Assembly: GCA_040771825.1 (NCBI GenBank)
Contig: JAXGZG010000004.1
Location: forward strand, 1-64,000
Length of the DNA stretch: 64,000 nucleotides
Origin: JAXGZG01 sp040771825
Lineage (GTDB): Bacteria; Bacillota; Sulfobacillia; Fermentithermobacillales; Fermentithermobacillaceae
Direction: 5' to 3'
Program-made: the position numbers and the translations under genes
Part shown: piece by piece, positions 34,309 through 42,622 of the stretch
How the letters are laid out: each line of letters opens with the position of its first letter
How positions within the stretch are numbered: position 1 is the first letter of the stretch
Notes under the pieces: model-generated
The model's input: the letters and a program-made list of their open reading frames with translations, nothing else
Databases searched by the model: none
What the model was told of the DNA's origin: nothing

Positions 34309-36390
34309 CTAGAGGTTTTGAGTATGAAACGAACACTCTTGGTTGGAACACCGGTACTCCTTCTTCTTGCCCCCGGACTCCATCAAGAAACTGCCGCACT
34401 TGGGGCAAGCGCTGCCGGGCACAGGCTTCTGCCAGACAACGAAATTGCAATCAGGATAGCCTGAACAGCCGTAGAAGACCCTTCCCCGCTTGGACCTTCG
34501 TACGACTATGTCTTTTTGACACTGAGGGCAAAGCACGCCTGTCTTCTCCAAGATGGGCTTGGTGTTTTTGCATTCTGGATAGCCCGAGCAGGCAATGAAA
34601 CGGCCGAATCTGCCCCTCTTAATGATCATGGGGCGTCCGCACTTCTCGCAGTCTTCCCCGGCTGGCTCATCCTTAACCTCAAATCTTTCCACATCTGTTT
34701 CTACTGTCTTTAACTGTTCTTGGAATGGCACCCAGAACTCCCTAAGCACGTCTACCCAAGAGTTCTCTCCGCCTTCCACCGAGTCCAGTCTCTGCTCCAT
34801 TTCCGCCGTGAACTTTAGGTCCACCACAGACGGGAAATTCTCTCTCAAGAGCAAATCCACAGTCTTGCCCAAGTCAGTGGGGAGAAGCCTCTTTGCCTCT
34901 CTTTCAATGTAATCCCGTTCGAAAAGCGTGGCGATAATGGGAGCGTAGGTAGACGGTCTCCCAATACCGTTTTCTTCTAGGGCCTTGACCAAAGAAGCCT
35001 CGGTATATCTGGGAGGCGGCTCTGTTTCGTGTCGATCCGGCTTGATCTTGGAGACCTTTAGGGATTCCCCAGTAGAGAGCGGTATTATCTCCTTATCCTC
35101 CTCTACAGGGGAATCAGTGCCTTCCTCATATACTTTAGTGAAGCCCGGAAAACGCATCCTGGAACCTGTAGCCCTGAAGGTGTGCCCTGCTGCGTCGATG
35201 TCACAGGTTACCGTATCGTAGATGGCAGGAGACATCTGGCTGGCCACAAGCCTATCCCATATGAGCTTGTACAGCTTGTACTGGTCGGACTTAAGGTAGG
35301 GTTTTATGTCCTGGGGTTTTCTCAGGACACTCGAGGGTCTTATTGCCTCGTGAGCGCCCTGTTCTCCGGGTCTTTCTCTGTCCTTTCTGGGCAGGCCGGC
35401 GTAGTCCGGCCCGTAGACCTCTCTAATGAAAGCCTTGGCTTCGTCCTGGGCCAGTTCAGATACCTTGGTGGAGTCAGTCCTCATGTAGGTGATGAGTCCC
35501 GTGTACCCTTCTTTCCCGAGTTCGATGCCTTCATAGAGCATTTGGGCCAAAGACATAGTCTTCCTAACCGGGAACCCCAGTTTTCGCGCGGCTTCTTGCT
35601 GAAGTGTGGACGTTGTGAAAGGAAACGGAGGGTTCCTGCGCCTTTCCTTGGGAGTCACTGAAGCCACTACGAAGGGTTTGCCCTTAACGTCCCGAAGCAC
35701 TAGGTCAACGGCCTCCCTGTTTCCAAGGTCGGCCTTTTGTCCGTTTTTTCCGATATACCGGGCCTTAACCTGGCCCTGGGCGCCTATGAGGTATGCGTCT
35801 ATGGTCCAGTACTCCTGGGGCACAAACGCATCGATCTCCATCTGCCGTTCCACTATGAGTCTGAGGGCGGCCGACTGAACCCTCCCTGCCGACAGTCCCG
35901 GCCTTATCTTGTGCCAAAGGAGAGGGCTAAGACTGTATCCCACGAGGCGGTCTAGAAGGCGCCTTGCCTGTTGCGCGTCAACTAGCCCTGTATTCAGGGG
36001 TTTTGGATGAGAAAACGCTTCTTTCACTGCCTTCTCAGTTATCTCGTGGAAAGCCACCCTCTTCGCTTGGCCGGGTTCAATTCCAAGGATATGGCACAAA
36101 TGCCATGAAATAGCCTCGCCTTCGCGGTCCGGGTCTGTGGCCAGGTAAACTACCGAGGCCTTCTTAGCGGCGTCTTTGAGATTTTTGATGATGTCCCCTT
36201 TGCCGCGTATGTTGATGTACTTGGGAGCGAAATCGTTCTCCAAATCGATACCCAAAGTACTCTTGGGGAGATCCCTTACGTGTCCCAACGAGGCCACGAC
36301 CTGGTAACGTGATTTCATGAACCTAGATATGGTCTTGGCTTTCGTAGGAGACTCTACGATGATAAGCGGCCTTTTTGCCGTAGTAGCCAT
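34309..36390 (-). CDS. topA: DNA topoisomerase I
   Basis: 693-residue type IA topoisomerase relaxing negative supercoils. Toprim domain at the N-terminus (IVESPTKAKTISRF, later YLATDPDREGEAISWHL), active-site Tyr in GLITYMRTDSTKVSE, and RPSTYAPIIATLFERDYIE. Three C-terminal zinc ribbons start with CEKCGRPM, CPQCQKDI and CPKCGSFL, so single-stranded DNA binding is complete. The gene follows dprA at a 3-base gap and is transcribed away from the ger operon. Confidence 0.97.
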   Translation of the reverse strand: MATTAKRPLIIVESPTKAKTISRFMKSRYQVVASLGHVRDLPKSTLGIDLENDFAPKYINIRGKGDIIKNLKDAAKKASVVYLATDPDREGEAISWHLCHILGIEPGQAKRVAFHEITEKAVKEAFSHPKPLNTGLVDAQQARRLLDRLVGYSLSPLLWHKIRPGLSAGRVQSAALRLIVERQMEIDAFVPQEYWTIDAYLIGAQGQVKARYIGKNGQKADLGNREAVDLVLRDVKGKPFVVASVTPKERRRNPPFPFTTSTLQQEAARKLGFPVRKTMSLAQMLYEGIELGKEGYTGLITYMRTDSTKVSELAQDEAKAFIREVYGPDYAGLPRKDRERPGEQGAHEAIRPSSVLRKPQDIKPYLKSDQYKLYKLIWDRLVASQMSPAIYDTVTCDIDAAGHTFRATGSRMRFPGFTKVYEEGTDSPVEEDKEIIPLSTGESLKVSKIKPDRHETEPPPRYTEASLVKALEENGIGRPSTYAPIIATLFERDYIEREAKRLLPTDLGKTVDLLLRENFPSVVDLKFTAEMEQRLDSVEGGENSWVDVLREFWVPFQEQLKTVETDVERFEVKDEPAGEDCEKCGRPMIIKRGRFGRFIACSGYPECKNTKPILEKTGVLCPQCQKDIVVRRSKRGRVFYGCSGYPDCNFVVWQKPVPGSACPKCGSFLMESGGKKKEYRCSNQECSFHTQNL

Positions 36391-36393
36391 ATG

Positions 36394-37299
36394 TTAGTCC
36401 CACCTCTTCTTTGTGGCCAGATACCTGCCTCCCGCGATCCTCTCCAGGGCACCTTTCATCTCCAAAGAAGACAGCAAGGATACTACTTTCCCAGGGGGAA
36501 GCGAAGGCAGCAGCCCCGCTATCTCGTCCCCGTTGAGCATTCTGCCCTCAATCTCTCGGAGAATCAAGGCTTCATCCAAAGTCAACTGACTATCTGGCCC
36601 ATCTTTGGGCACCCTCGCCAAAGGCAAGCACTCTCCTTCTTGCCCGAGAAAGGATAGCACATCATCGGCTGAAGTCACCAGATAGGCCCCATCCTGGATG
36701 AGCTTGTTTGACCCAACGCTTACCCCGGATTTTACGGTGCCCGGGACAGCCATGACCGGGCGTCCTTGTCTAAGAGCCCAATCTGCCGTAAGAAGCGCTC
36801 CCGACTTTTCTCCGGCTTCCACGACCACCACCCCCAAGGACATTCCCGAGATGATCCGGTTTCTTCTTGGAAACCTCCAAGGGGCAGGCGGAGTCCCCTG
36901 GGGATATTCTGATACTAACGCCCCGGAATGGGGGACTAATCCGTAAAGTTTCTGGTTTTGCCTAGGATATACCACATCGATGCCCGCGCCTAAGCAAGCG
37001 ATGGTCCTGCCGCCTGTTGACAGTGCTCCCCGGTGTGCCTCTCCATCTATGCCCGCCGCCAAGCCAGAGACCACCGTAACTCCCGCTCTTGCCAAGTCCC
37101 TGGCCAACTCGAAGGCAATCATCTTCCCCACGGGCGTCGGAGACCGGGTGCCAACCACGGCCACAGCCAACCGGTCGGTAGGCAGAACCCTGCCCAAGAC
37201 GTACAGACACCGAGGAGCATTTGGGAGCCCAATGAGATTCTCCGGATATCCAAGGTCTCCCAGAATCATAGTGGTTGAAGATACGACCCCAATAGGCAA
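36394..37299 (-). CDS. dprA: DNA-processing protein DprA (short form)
   Basis: 301 residues. Core Rossmann-like fold with VAVVGTRSPTPVGK, VVSGLAAGIDGEAHRGAL, GTIACLGAGID-like region, SEYPQGTPPAPWRFPRRNRIISG and VVVEAGEKSGALLTADWAL, followed by a C-terminal winged-helix (about 235-295). DprA loads RecA on incoming single-stranded DNA. The N-terminal helix-hairpin/SAM module of typical DprA is missing: the protein starts just before GYPENL. TTG 37299 sits only two bases from GGGAGG, so an internal start (ATG 37269) is also possible. ComM lies about 5 kb away. Confidence 0.9.
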   Translation of the reverse strand: MPIGVVSSTTMILGDLGYPENLIGLPNAPRCLYVLGRVLPTDRLAVAVVGTRSPTPVGKMIAFELARDLARAGVTVVSGLAAGIDGEAHRGALSTGGRTIACLGAGIDVVYPRQNQKLYGLVPHSGALVSEYPQGTPPAPWRFPRRNRIISGMSLGVVVVEAGEKSGALLTADWALRQGRPVMAVPGTVKSGVSVGSNKLIQDGAYLVTSADDVLSFLGQEGECLPLARVPKDGPDSQLTLDEALILREIEGRMLNGDEIAGLLPSLPPGKVVSLLSSLEMKGALERIAGGRYLATKKRWD

Positions 37300-37442
37300 C
37301 GCCTCCCACGATTTGCCATTTTTTCCACCAGTATACCACGATCCGCTCTTTTGCGCACCGTGCTGTGAGTCACTGTGGGTTCCGGTTTAAGGATTTGGGC
37401 AAAAGGGGATGCTGACCGTAACGCTTACAATAAGGTGGTCCA

Positions 37443-39158
37443 ATGCGCGTTCCTAACCTGTTTCGATTGCTGAAAAGATCGGCCAGACCACAACCGGGTC
37501 ACCCTGAGAGGGCTTCTTTCAGCATGGGCGAAAGGCCCATTCCGGGGCAAGAACCCGAACCGCCGTCTTCGGAGAAAAAAACCAGAGACACCCCTCTATC
37601 CAAGAACCTTGACGACAACCTCAAGACCCTAAAAGACATTTTTCACGTGCCTGAGTCTTCCGATGTGGTTTTCCGAGAGTTCACATGCGGCCGCCCCCTT
37701 TTGAAGGTATCAGTAGGCTACATAGACGGCTTGAGCGCCTCCCCGGTAGTGTTTGAGCGAATCCTTCAACCGCTGATGCTGCTTTCTCCCATAAGAGACC
37801 CCAATAAACTAGACCCAATCGAGTACCTGAAACTCGCGCTTATCCCTAACGGACAGGTTCAAGAGAAAAACACCGTTCAAGAGACCATCGAAAGCATGGT
37901 GGTGGGCGATTCCGTTGTGCTTGTGGATGGGTCATCTACTGCTCTTGCAGTAGAGACGAAGGGATGGGAACACAGGAATGTGGGCGAAGCCGTGTCCGAG
38001 CGCATAGTCAGAGGGCCCCAACACGGGTTTGTTGAAGTATTGCGCACAAACACCGCTCTGATCCGCGCCATCATACAAACGCCCAATCTTGTGGTGGAAA
38101 GCCTTGACGTAGGCGTAAGAGCCACGACAAAATGCGCTGTTCTCTACTTGAAAGAAGTGGCTAACCCCAAAATCGTCCAGGAAATTCGAAGACGGGTCAC
38201 GTCCATAGATACATCCGAAGTTCTTTCCAGCGGAGTTTTGGAACAGTTCATCGAGACTCGCCACAGCCTGCTCCCTACCATAATGAGCACTGAGCGGCCT
38301 GACCGGGTTGCTCACTTCCTTATGCAGGGGATGTGCGCGGTGATCGTGTCTGGCGACCCTTTTGCCATAGTCGTGCCTGTGACTTTCTTTACGTTCATTC
38401 AGAGCCCCGAGGACAGATACATAAGATGGCCCTACGGTAATCTCTTAAGAGGGATAAGATACTTCGCTTTTTTTCTGACTGTGTTCTTCCCGGGCCTCTA
38501 CGTGGCCATAGTCAATTACCATCCCGAGATGATCCCCACAACGCTCATTACTGTCATTGCAGCCTCACGGCAGAGCATACCGTTTCCCCTTTCAATTGAG
38601 GTACTCCTCATGTATTTGGGTTTTGAACTCATCAGGGAAGCCGGGATTCGGATACCGTCGCCCATAGGGCCCACCATCGGAATCGTAGGCGCACTCCTCA
38701 TCGGCGAAGCTGCCGTGTCAGCGTCTATAGTGAGCCCCATAATGGTAATCATCATAGCGGTGACCGGAGTGGCTTCATTCACTCTCCCCAACCTAGAGAT
38801 GGCCATGTTCACGCGCGTAGCGACTCTTGTTTTCATCGTGGCCGGGTCGCTTTTCGGGCTCTTGGGCATCGTAAGCGCTACTTATGTGCTTCTCAGTCAG
38901 ACCCTTGGTTTGGTGAGTTTCGGCGTTCCGTATATGACGCCCATAGCACCCAGCAGACCGGGCAAAGACGGTCTGATTGTGCCCGAGGTGGCATCGGGTG
39001 AGAAACGCCCTGTTTATCTCAAAGCCCTGGACGAGACCCGCCAGGGGTCCCCTAGCCGCCGTTGGGACTTCGGCAGAACCTTGGAGCCGGAAGAAATACG
39101 GGACAGCAAAGGAGGCAAGGGCGGTGGGAAGCAAGAGTCTCCCGAAGGAAAGCAATAG
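37443..39158 (+). CDS. Spore germinant receptor subunit A (GerA family)
   Basis: 571 residues. N-terminal soluble domain (to about 310) with FREFTCGRPLLKVSVGYIDGL and the SSTALAVETKGWEHR-type strand, then five to six membrane helices including FALVVPVTFFTF-like and GPTIGIVGALLIGEAAVSA, and a basic, polar cytoplasmic tail. ATG 37443 follows AAGGTGG. In the spore inner membrane A, B and C subunits form the nutrient receptor that triggers germination. The A-B-C gene order is the canonical one. The germinant is not predictable from sequence. Confidence 0.95.
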   Translation: MRVPNLFRLLKRSARPQPGHPERASFSMGERPIPGQEPEPPSSEKKTRDTPLSKNLDDNLKTLKDIFHVPESSDVVFREFTCGRPLLKVSVGYIDGLSASPVVFERILQPLMLLSPIRDPNKLDPIEYLKLALIPNGQVQEKNTVQETIESMVVGDSVVLVDGSSTALAVETKGWEHRNVGEAVSERIVRGPQHGFVEVLRTNTALIRAIIQTPNLVVESLDVGVRATTKCAVLYLKEVANPKIVQEIRRRVTSIDTSEVLSSGVLEQFIETRHSLLPTIMSTERPDRVAHFLMQGMCAVIVSGDPFAIVVPVTFFTFIQSPEDRYIRWPYGNLLRGIRYFAFFLTVFFPGLYVAIVNYHPEMIPTTLITVIAASRQSIPFPLSIEVLLMYLGFELIREAGIRIPSPIGPTIGIVGALLIGEAAVSASIVSPIMVIIIAVTGVASFTLPNLEMAMFTRVATLVFIVAGSLFGLLGIVSATYVLLSQTLGLVSFGVPYMTPIAPSRPGKDGLIVPEVASGEKRPVYLKALDETRQGSPSRRWDFGRTLEPEEIRDSKGGKGGGKQESPEGKQ

Positions 39159-39165
39159 AAATCAG

Positions 39166-40308
39166 ATGGAGCAGGGCGGTCCAACCAAGGAAGCACCTAG
39201 CCTGGGACACATATCCGAAACGCAAGTGGCCGTGTTGATGGCCTACATCCTGGGCACCAAGTCTCTTCTGATAACGCCTTCTTCTCTTATCACGAAGGTG
39301 GGCACCGGGGCCTGGATCACCGTAGTCATCTCGGCTATTCTTGGATTCTTGGGGCTTTGGGGTTGGGTGCTCTGGTGTCGAACCACCAAAGAGCTGGCTT
39401 TCGTGCCTGCTGTCCGAGAGACTCTCGGAAGGTTCCTAGGGGACTTAGCCACTGCCTCGCTGTTGGCGGCTTTAGTCTTCGCTACATCCATGAGCGCCAG
39501 GCTCTTTGCCGGGGGGGCGGTTGTGGGCCTTCTTCCCCAATTCCCGGTTGAAGTGCTGTTGGCGCTGACTCTGGGAGCAAGCGCATACACGGCCTGGCTC
39601 GGGCTCGAGCACGTGGCAAGAACCGCCACTTTCTTCTTTGCCCCGACCCTTCTCTCCATCATCAGTCTGATCGTAGCTTCATCCAAGGGCCTTGATGTCC
39701 GCCACGTCTTGCCCATATTTGGCCTTGGGACAAAACCGGTCATAGTGGAAGGGCTTCGCATGACGGGGCTTTGGGGGGGACTCCCTGTATTCGCGTTTCT
39801 AAAGTCCTATGTCAGGGACGATAAAGCCTTATCCAGGGGAGCTTCAAAAGGGCTCTTGTGGGCATCCTTTGGGCTGACTCTCAGCGTGCTTACGATCCTA
39901 ATGTTCTTTCCTTATCCTGCCACCACAAGACTGGCTCACCCCGTGGGCACTCTGGCAAAATCAGTATACGTAGGAAGGTTTCTTCAGCGGCTGGAAGCGG
40001 CCTTCGTTTTCACCTGGTTTTTCACTTCGGCAGCGCAAATTAGCTTCAGCTATATGTACATGCTTATGGTCTTGAGCCAGCTCGCCAACGCTCACACTTA
40101 CAAGCCTTTCATGCCAGGACTCATTTCGCTGATTTTTGGCCTGGCAGCGCTTCCCACAAGCATACTTCAGGCCGGGGACCTTCTGGGGAGGTATTTCTTC
40201 CAATCCAGCGGCATTGTGGCCCTAGCCCTGGGATGGGTACTTTTCGCTGTGGCAAGGGCCAGGGGCATCGGGGGGAAGGTGCCTGATGAAAGCCGTGTTG
40301 GCTCGTAG
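39166..40308 (+). CDS. Spore germinant receptor subunit B (GerB family)
   Basis: 380 residues, about ten membrane helices, an APC-like transporter fold that carries the germinant-binding pocket. The ATG at 39166 is chosen 7 bases after the A-subunit stop; the open frame upstream lies inside subunit A. Motifs include ISETQVAVLMAYILGTKSLL and GAWITVVISAILGFLGLWGW near the start. It overlaps the C-subunit gene by 23 bases, so the three are translationally coupled. Confidence 0.93.
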   Translation: MEQGGPTKEAPSLGHISETQVAVLMAYILGTKSLLITPSSLITKVGTGAWITVVISAILGFLGLWGWVLWCRTTKELAFVPAVRETLGRFLGDLATASLLAALVFATSMSARLFAGGAVVGLLPQFPVEVLLALTLGASAYTAWLGLEHVARTATFFFAPTLLSIISLIVASSKGLDVRHVLPIFGLGTKPVIVEGLRMTGLWGGLPVFAFLKSYVRDDKALSRGASKGLLWASFGLTLSVLTILMFFPYPATTRLAHPVGTLAKSVYVGRFLQRLEAAFVFTWFFTSAAQISFSYMYMLMVLSQLANAHTYKPFMPGLISLIFGLAALPTSILQAGDLLGRYFFQSSGIVALALGWVLFAVARARGIGGKVPDESRVGS

Positions 40309-41548
40309 AGGGGCTGTGCGCAACGGGATTGCGGTGTTATTTGCGGTGTCGGCACTCTCCTTCATATTGAGCGGATGTTGGGGTAAGAGGGAACTGGAAG
40401 AACGATCCCTTATTGAGATCATAGGCATAGACGACGGTGCCAAAGAACGTCTCTTGGTAACTGTGGTGGTGGCCATTCCCAGAGCCCACGCGCCCGAAGG
40501 AGGCGCCTCCAAGGGTCCGGTCTCTTTTACCCTGTCGGCCGAGGGGCGAGATCTGTTGGATGCTTCCGTCAAAATCGCAGGATTCAGTTCTCGGGAACTC
40601 ACAGGGAGTCACACAACTATGCTGATTATGGGCGAGGAATTCGCCAAGCACGATGTGGCTCCGATTATCGACGCCTTTAGCCGCGGAATAGAAGTGAGGC
40701 CAAACACCCTGGTTGCGGTGTGCAAAGGGACGGCCAATACCTTCCTTCACGATCTGAAATCCCCTGAGGAACTGACGATGGCGGACTATCTTCTGAAGCT
40801 CGTCACTTACGGATATGAGACTCTGGGCATGTGCCCTCTAGTGACCGCCAGTGATTTCATCAACAGGTATCAGACCATCGAAGCTTCGCCGTGGGCCCCA
40901 TATCTTGATTTGGCCTCGCCCGAAAGCGAGGCTGCAAAAGAAACACCTGGTGCCGCGTCCCCCAAAGAGGATACACAGGAGGAAAAACCCAAACCCGGGG
41001 CAGTCCTAGGTACGGCAGTTTTCGCGCTTCAGCAAGGACAGTGCAAGATGGTAGGTTGGCTAGACCCTGAGGAATCGAGATCTGCTTTGCTTATGGCCGG
41101 AAAGGCGCAAAAATGGTACTTGACTTTCGGTCACCCTGGAGACGTGGGTACAGCCACCATGTTCGTCCGTCACGTGAGCGTTCGTACCAGCGTTAAGAGG
41201 CATAATGACTCGGTTGAAGCCCATTTCCGAATACGGCTGATGTGCACTTTGGATGAATATGCGGTTAACCCCAGCGCACCTATGACTACCGACATGATGC
41301 GCCAGGCTGCGGCCCAGACCCTCCAGGAACAGATTGCAGCCTCGGCCGATTCCGTCCTAAACCGCCTGGGGGAAATGGAGTCTGATGTTATTGCCTTGGG
41401 CATGTCGGCCCACGGCACGTTCCTAACCTACCCCGAGTTCGCCGCATTTGACTGGCCGTCCAAATTGCGCACAGTGAAGCCCTCCTTTGACGTCAAGGTC
41501 CAGATATTCTCCACGGGACTAACCTTCCAGCGAGCTTTTCCCAAGTAG
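40286..41548 (+). CDS. Spore germinant receptor lipoprotein subunit C (GerC family)
   Basis: 420 residues. A signal peptide ends in the lipobox LSGC near residue 31, followed by WGKRELEERSLIEIIGID, the typical start of GerAC-type proteins. The body is divided into three domains; an acidic/proline-rich insertion (about 215-240, KEDTQEEKPKPG) lies between domains 1 and 2 and is longer than usual. The C-terminus ends in FQRAFPK. GAAGGTG precedes the ATG. After diacylglycerol addition the subunit sits on the outer face of the spore inner membrane. Confidence 0.93.
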   Translation: MKAVLARRGAVRNGIAVLFAVSALSFILSGCWGKRELEERSLIEIIGIDDGAKERLLVTVVVAIPRAHAPEGGASKGPVSFTLSAEGRDLLDASVKIAGFSSRELTGSHTTMLIMGEEFAKHDVAPIIDAFSRGIEVRPNTLVAVCKGTANTFLHDLKSPEELTMADYLLKLVTYGYETLGMCPLVTASDFINRYQTIEASPWAPYLDLASPESEAAKETPGAASPKEDTQEEKPKPGAVLGTAVFALQQGQCKMVGWLDPEESRSALLMAGKAQKWYLTFGHPGDVGTATMFVRHVSVRTSVKRHNDSVEAHFRIRLMCTLDEYAVNPSAPMTTDMMRQAAAQTLQEQIAASADSVLNRLGEMESDVIALGMSAHGTFLTYPEFAAFDWPSKLRTVKPSFDVKVQIFSTGLTFQRAFPK

Positions 41549-41560
41549 ACACAGGATTCC

Positions 41561-41595
41561 GGCCTCACGGGGGAGAAATCGTATCTCCGGAGGCC
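41561..41595 (+). promoter_or_regulatory. Hairpin covering the rnhB ribosome binding site
   Basis: GGCCTC (41561-41566) pairs with GAGGCC (41590-41595), and GGAGA (41572-41576) with TCTCC (41584-41588) inside it. The right arm contains the GGAGG of rnhB. It could limit rnhB translation when ribosomes are not arriving from the ger operon, or act as a weak terminator. Confidence 0.4.
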
Positions 41596-41600
41596 ATGGA

Positions 41601-42290
41601 ATGAACAACAAGGACAAACAACGGGAACGTTCTCGGCATCTGTACGCTTGGGAGAAAAGCCGGCGGGAGAAACATCGCTATATAGCCGGCGTGGACGAGG
41701 TTGGGCGCGGACCCATGGCTGGCCCTGTGGTAGCCGCCGCAGTCATCCTGCCTGCACACCCAGAGATTCTGGGCATCGACGACAGCAAAAGACTGTCGCC
41801 TCAAAAGAGAGAAGCCTTATTTGACCTCATACTAGAAACCGCTCTGGCGTTTGGGATAGGAATTCGCTCCAGCAGGTTCGTAGATGAGAAGGGGATCGCC
41901 GTAGCCACTTATTCGGCAATGCGTACCGCAGTTTCTATGCTTTCACTCAAAGGATATTCCCCCGATCTGGTCATCGTTGACGGATATCCAGTAGAACATC
42001 TGGGTGTTCCGCAAGAAGCCGTGGTGAAGGCCGATTCCCAGTCGGCGTCGGTGGCAGCGGCTTCTATCATCGCCAAGGTCACAAGAGACAGGATAATGCG
42101 AGACTACGACACGTTGTACCCTGACTACGGGTTCGCCGCCCACAAGGGGTACTACACTCGCTCTCATCGGCAGTCTCTTTCGACCCTAGGGCCATCACCC
42201 ATCCACCGGCGGTCTTTCCATCCCGTGTCAGCCAAACTCGATGGCACCTTTGGTGATATGAACCGAAAACTCCCGGGAGTGGAGAGGTGA
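41601..42290 (+). CDS. rnhB: Ribonuclease HII
   Basis: 229 residues. IAGVDEVGRGPMAGPVVAAAVIL has the first catalytic Asp-Glu pair, GIDDSKRLSPQKRE follows, LVIVDGYPV has the third acid, and KADSQSASVAAASIIAKVTRDRIM the fourth. It removes ribonucleotides and RNA primers from DNA. ATG 41601 is preceded by GGAGG. The last 63 bases overlap the end of the convergent yraN gene, which codes on the other strand. The C-terminal GYYTRSHRQSLSTLGPSPIHRRSF tail is family-typical. Confidence 0.96.
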   Translation: MNNKDKQRERSRHLYAWEKSRREKHRYIAGVDEVGRGPMAGPVVAAAVILPAHPEILGIDDSKRLSPQKREALFDLILETALAFGIGIRSSRFVDEKGIAVATYSAMRTAVSMLSLKGYSPDLVIVDGYPVEHLGVPQEAVVKADSQSASVAAASIIAKVTRDRIMRDYDTLYPDYGFAAHKGYYTRSHRQSLSTLGPSPIHRRSFHPVSAKLDGTFGDMNRKLPGVER

Positions 42291-42620
42291 GGGCGATCCC
42301 TCAAGGGAGCATATGTCGACCCGCACGGGCACGCTGTCGCTCACTGGGTTTTGCCCCAGGTAATCTCTTACCGCCAGTCTCAGTTTGCGCCTTTTGCTGG
42401 CGGTAATGGACTCCAGAGGTGTCACTAGTGAGCCCCTTCTCCGGTACCTGACCTCGACGAAGACTAGGACGGGCCCATTCCAGGCCACAATGTCGATTTC
42501 ACCGTACCGGGAACGGAAGTTGCGGAAAACCAACGAATAGCCTTCCCGCTCCAGATACGCACAAGCCCGATCTTCCATCTCTTGCCCCAGATGTCGCTTT
42601 GACTGGGTTTCGCTCACCAT
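42228..42620 (-). CDS. yraN: YraN/UPF0102 nuclease-fold protein
   Basis: 130 residues. The UPF0102 core is clear: LGQEMEDRACAYLEREGY, FRSRYGEIDIVAWNG with the Asp and Glu of a restriction-endonuclease-like fold, VFVEVRYRRRGS with the E-x-K-like strand, and ITASKRRKLRLAV. The family is uncharacterised biochemically; Holliday junction or DNA repair roles are suspected. It is just downstream of comM and convergent with rnhB, the neighbour it often accompanies. GTG/ATG choice: ATG 42620. Confidence 0.92.
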   Translation of the reverse strand: MVSETQSKRHLGQEMEDRACAYLEREGYSLVFRNFRSRYGEIDIVAWNGPVLVFVEVRYRRRGSLVTPLESITASKRRKLRLAVRDYLGQNPVSDSVPVRVDICSLEGSPSPLHSREFSVHITKGAIEFG

Positions 42621-42622
42621 GG

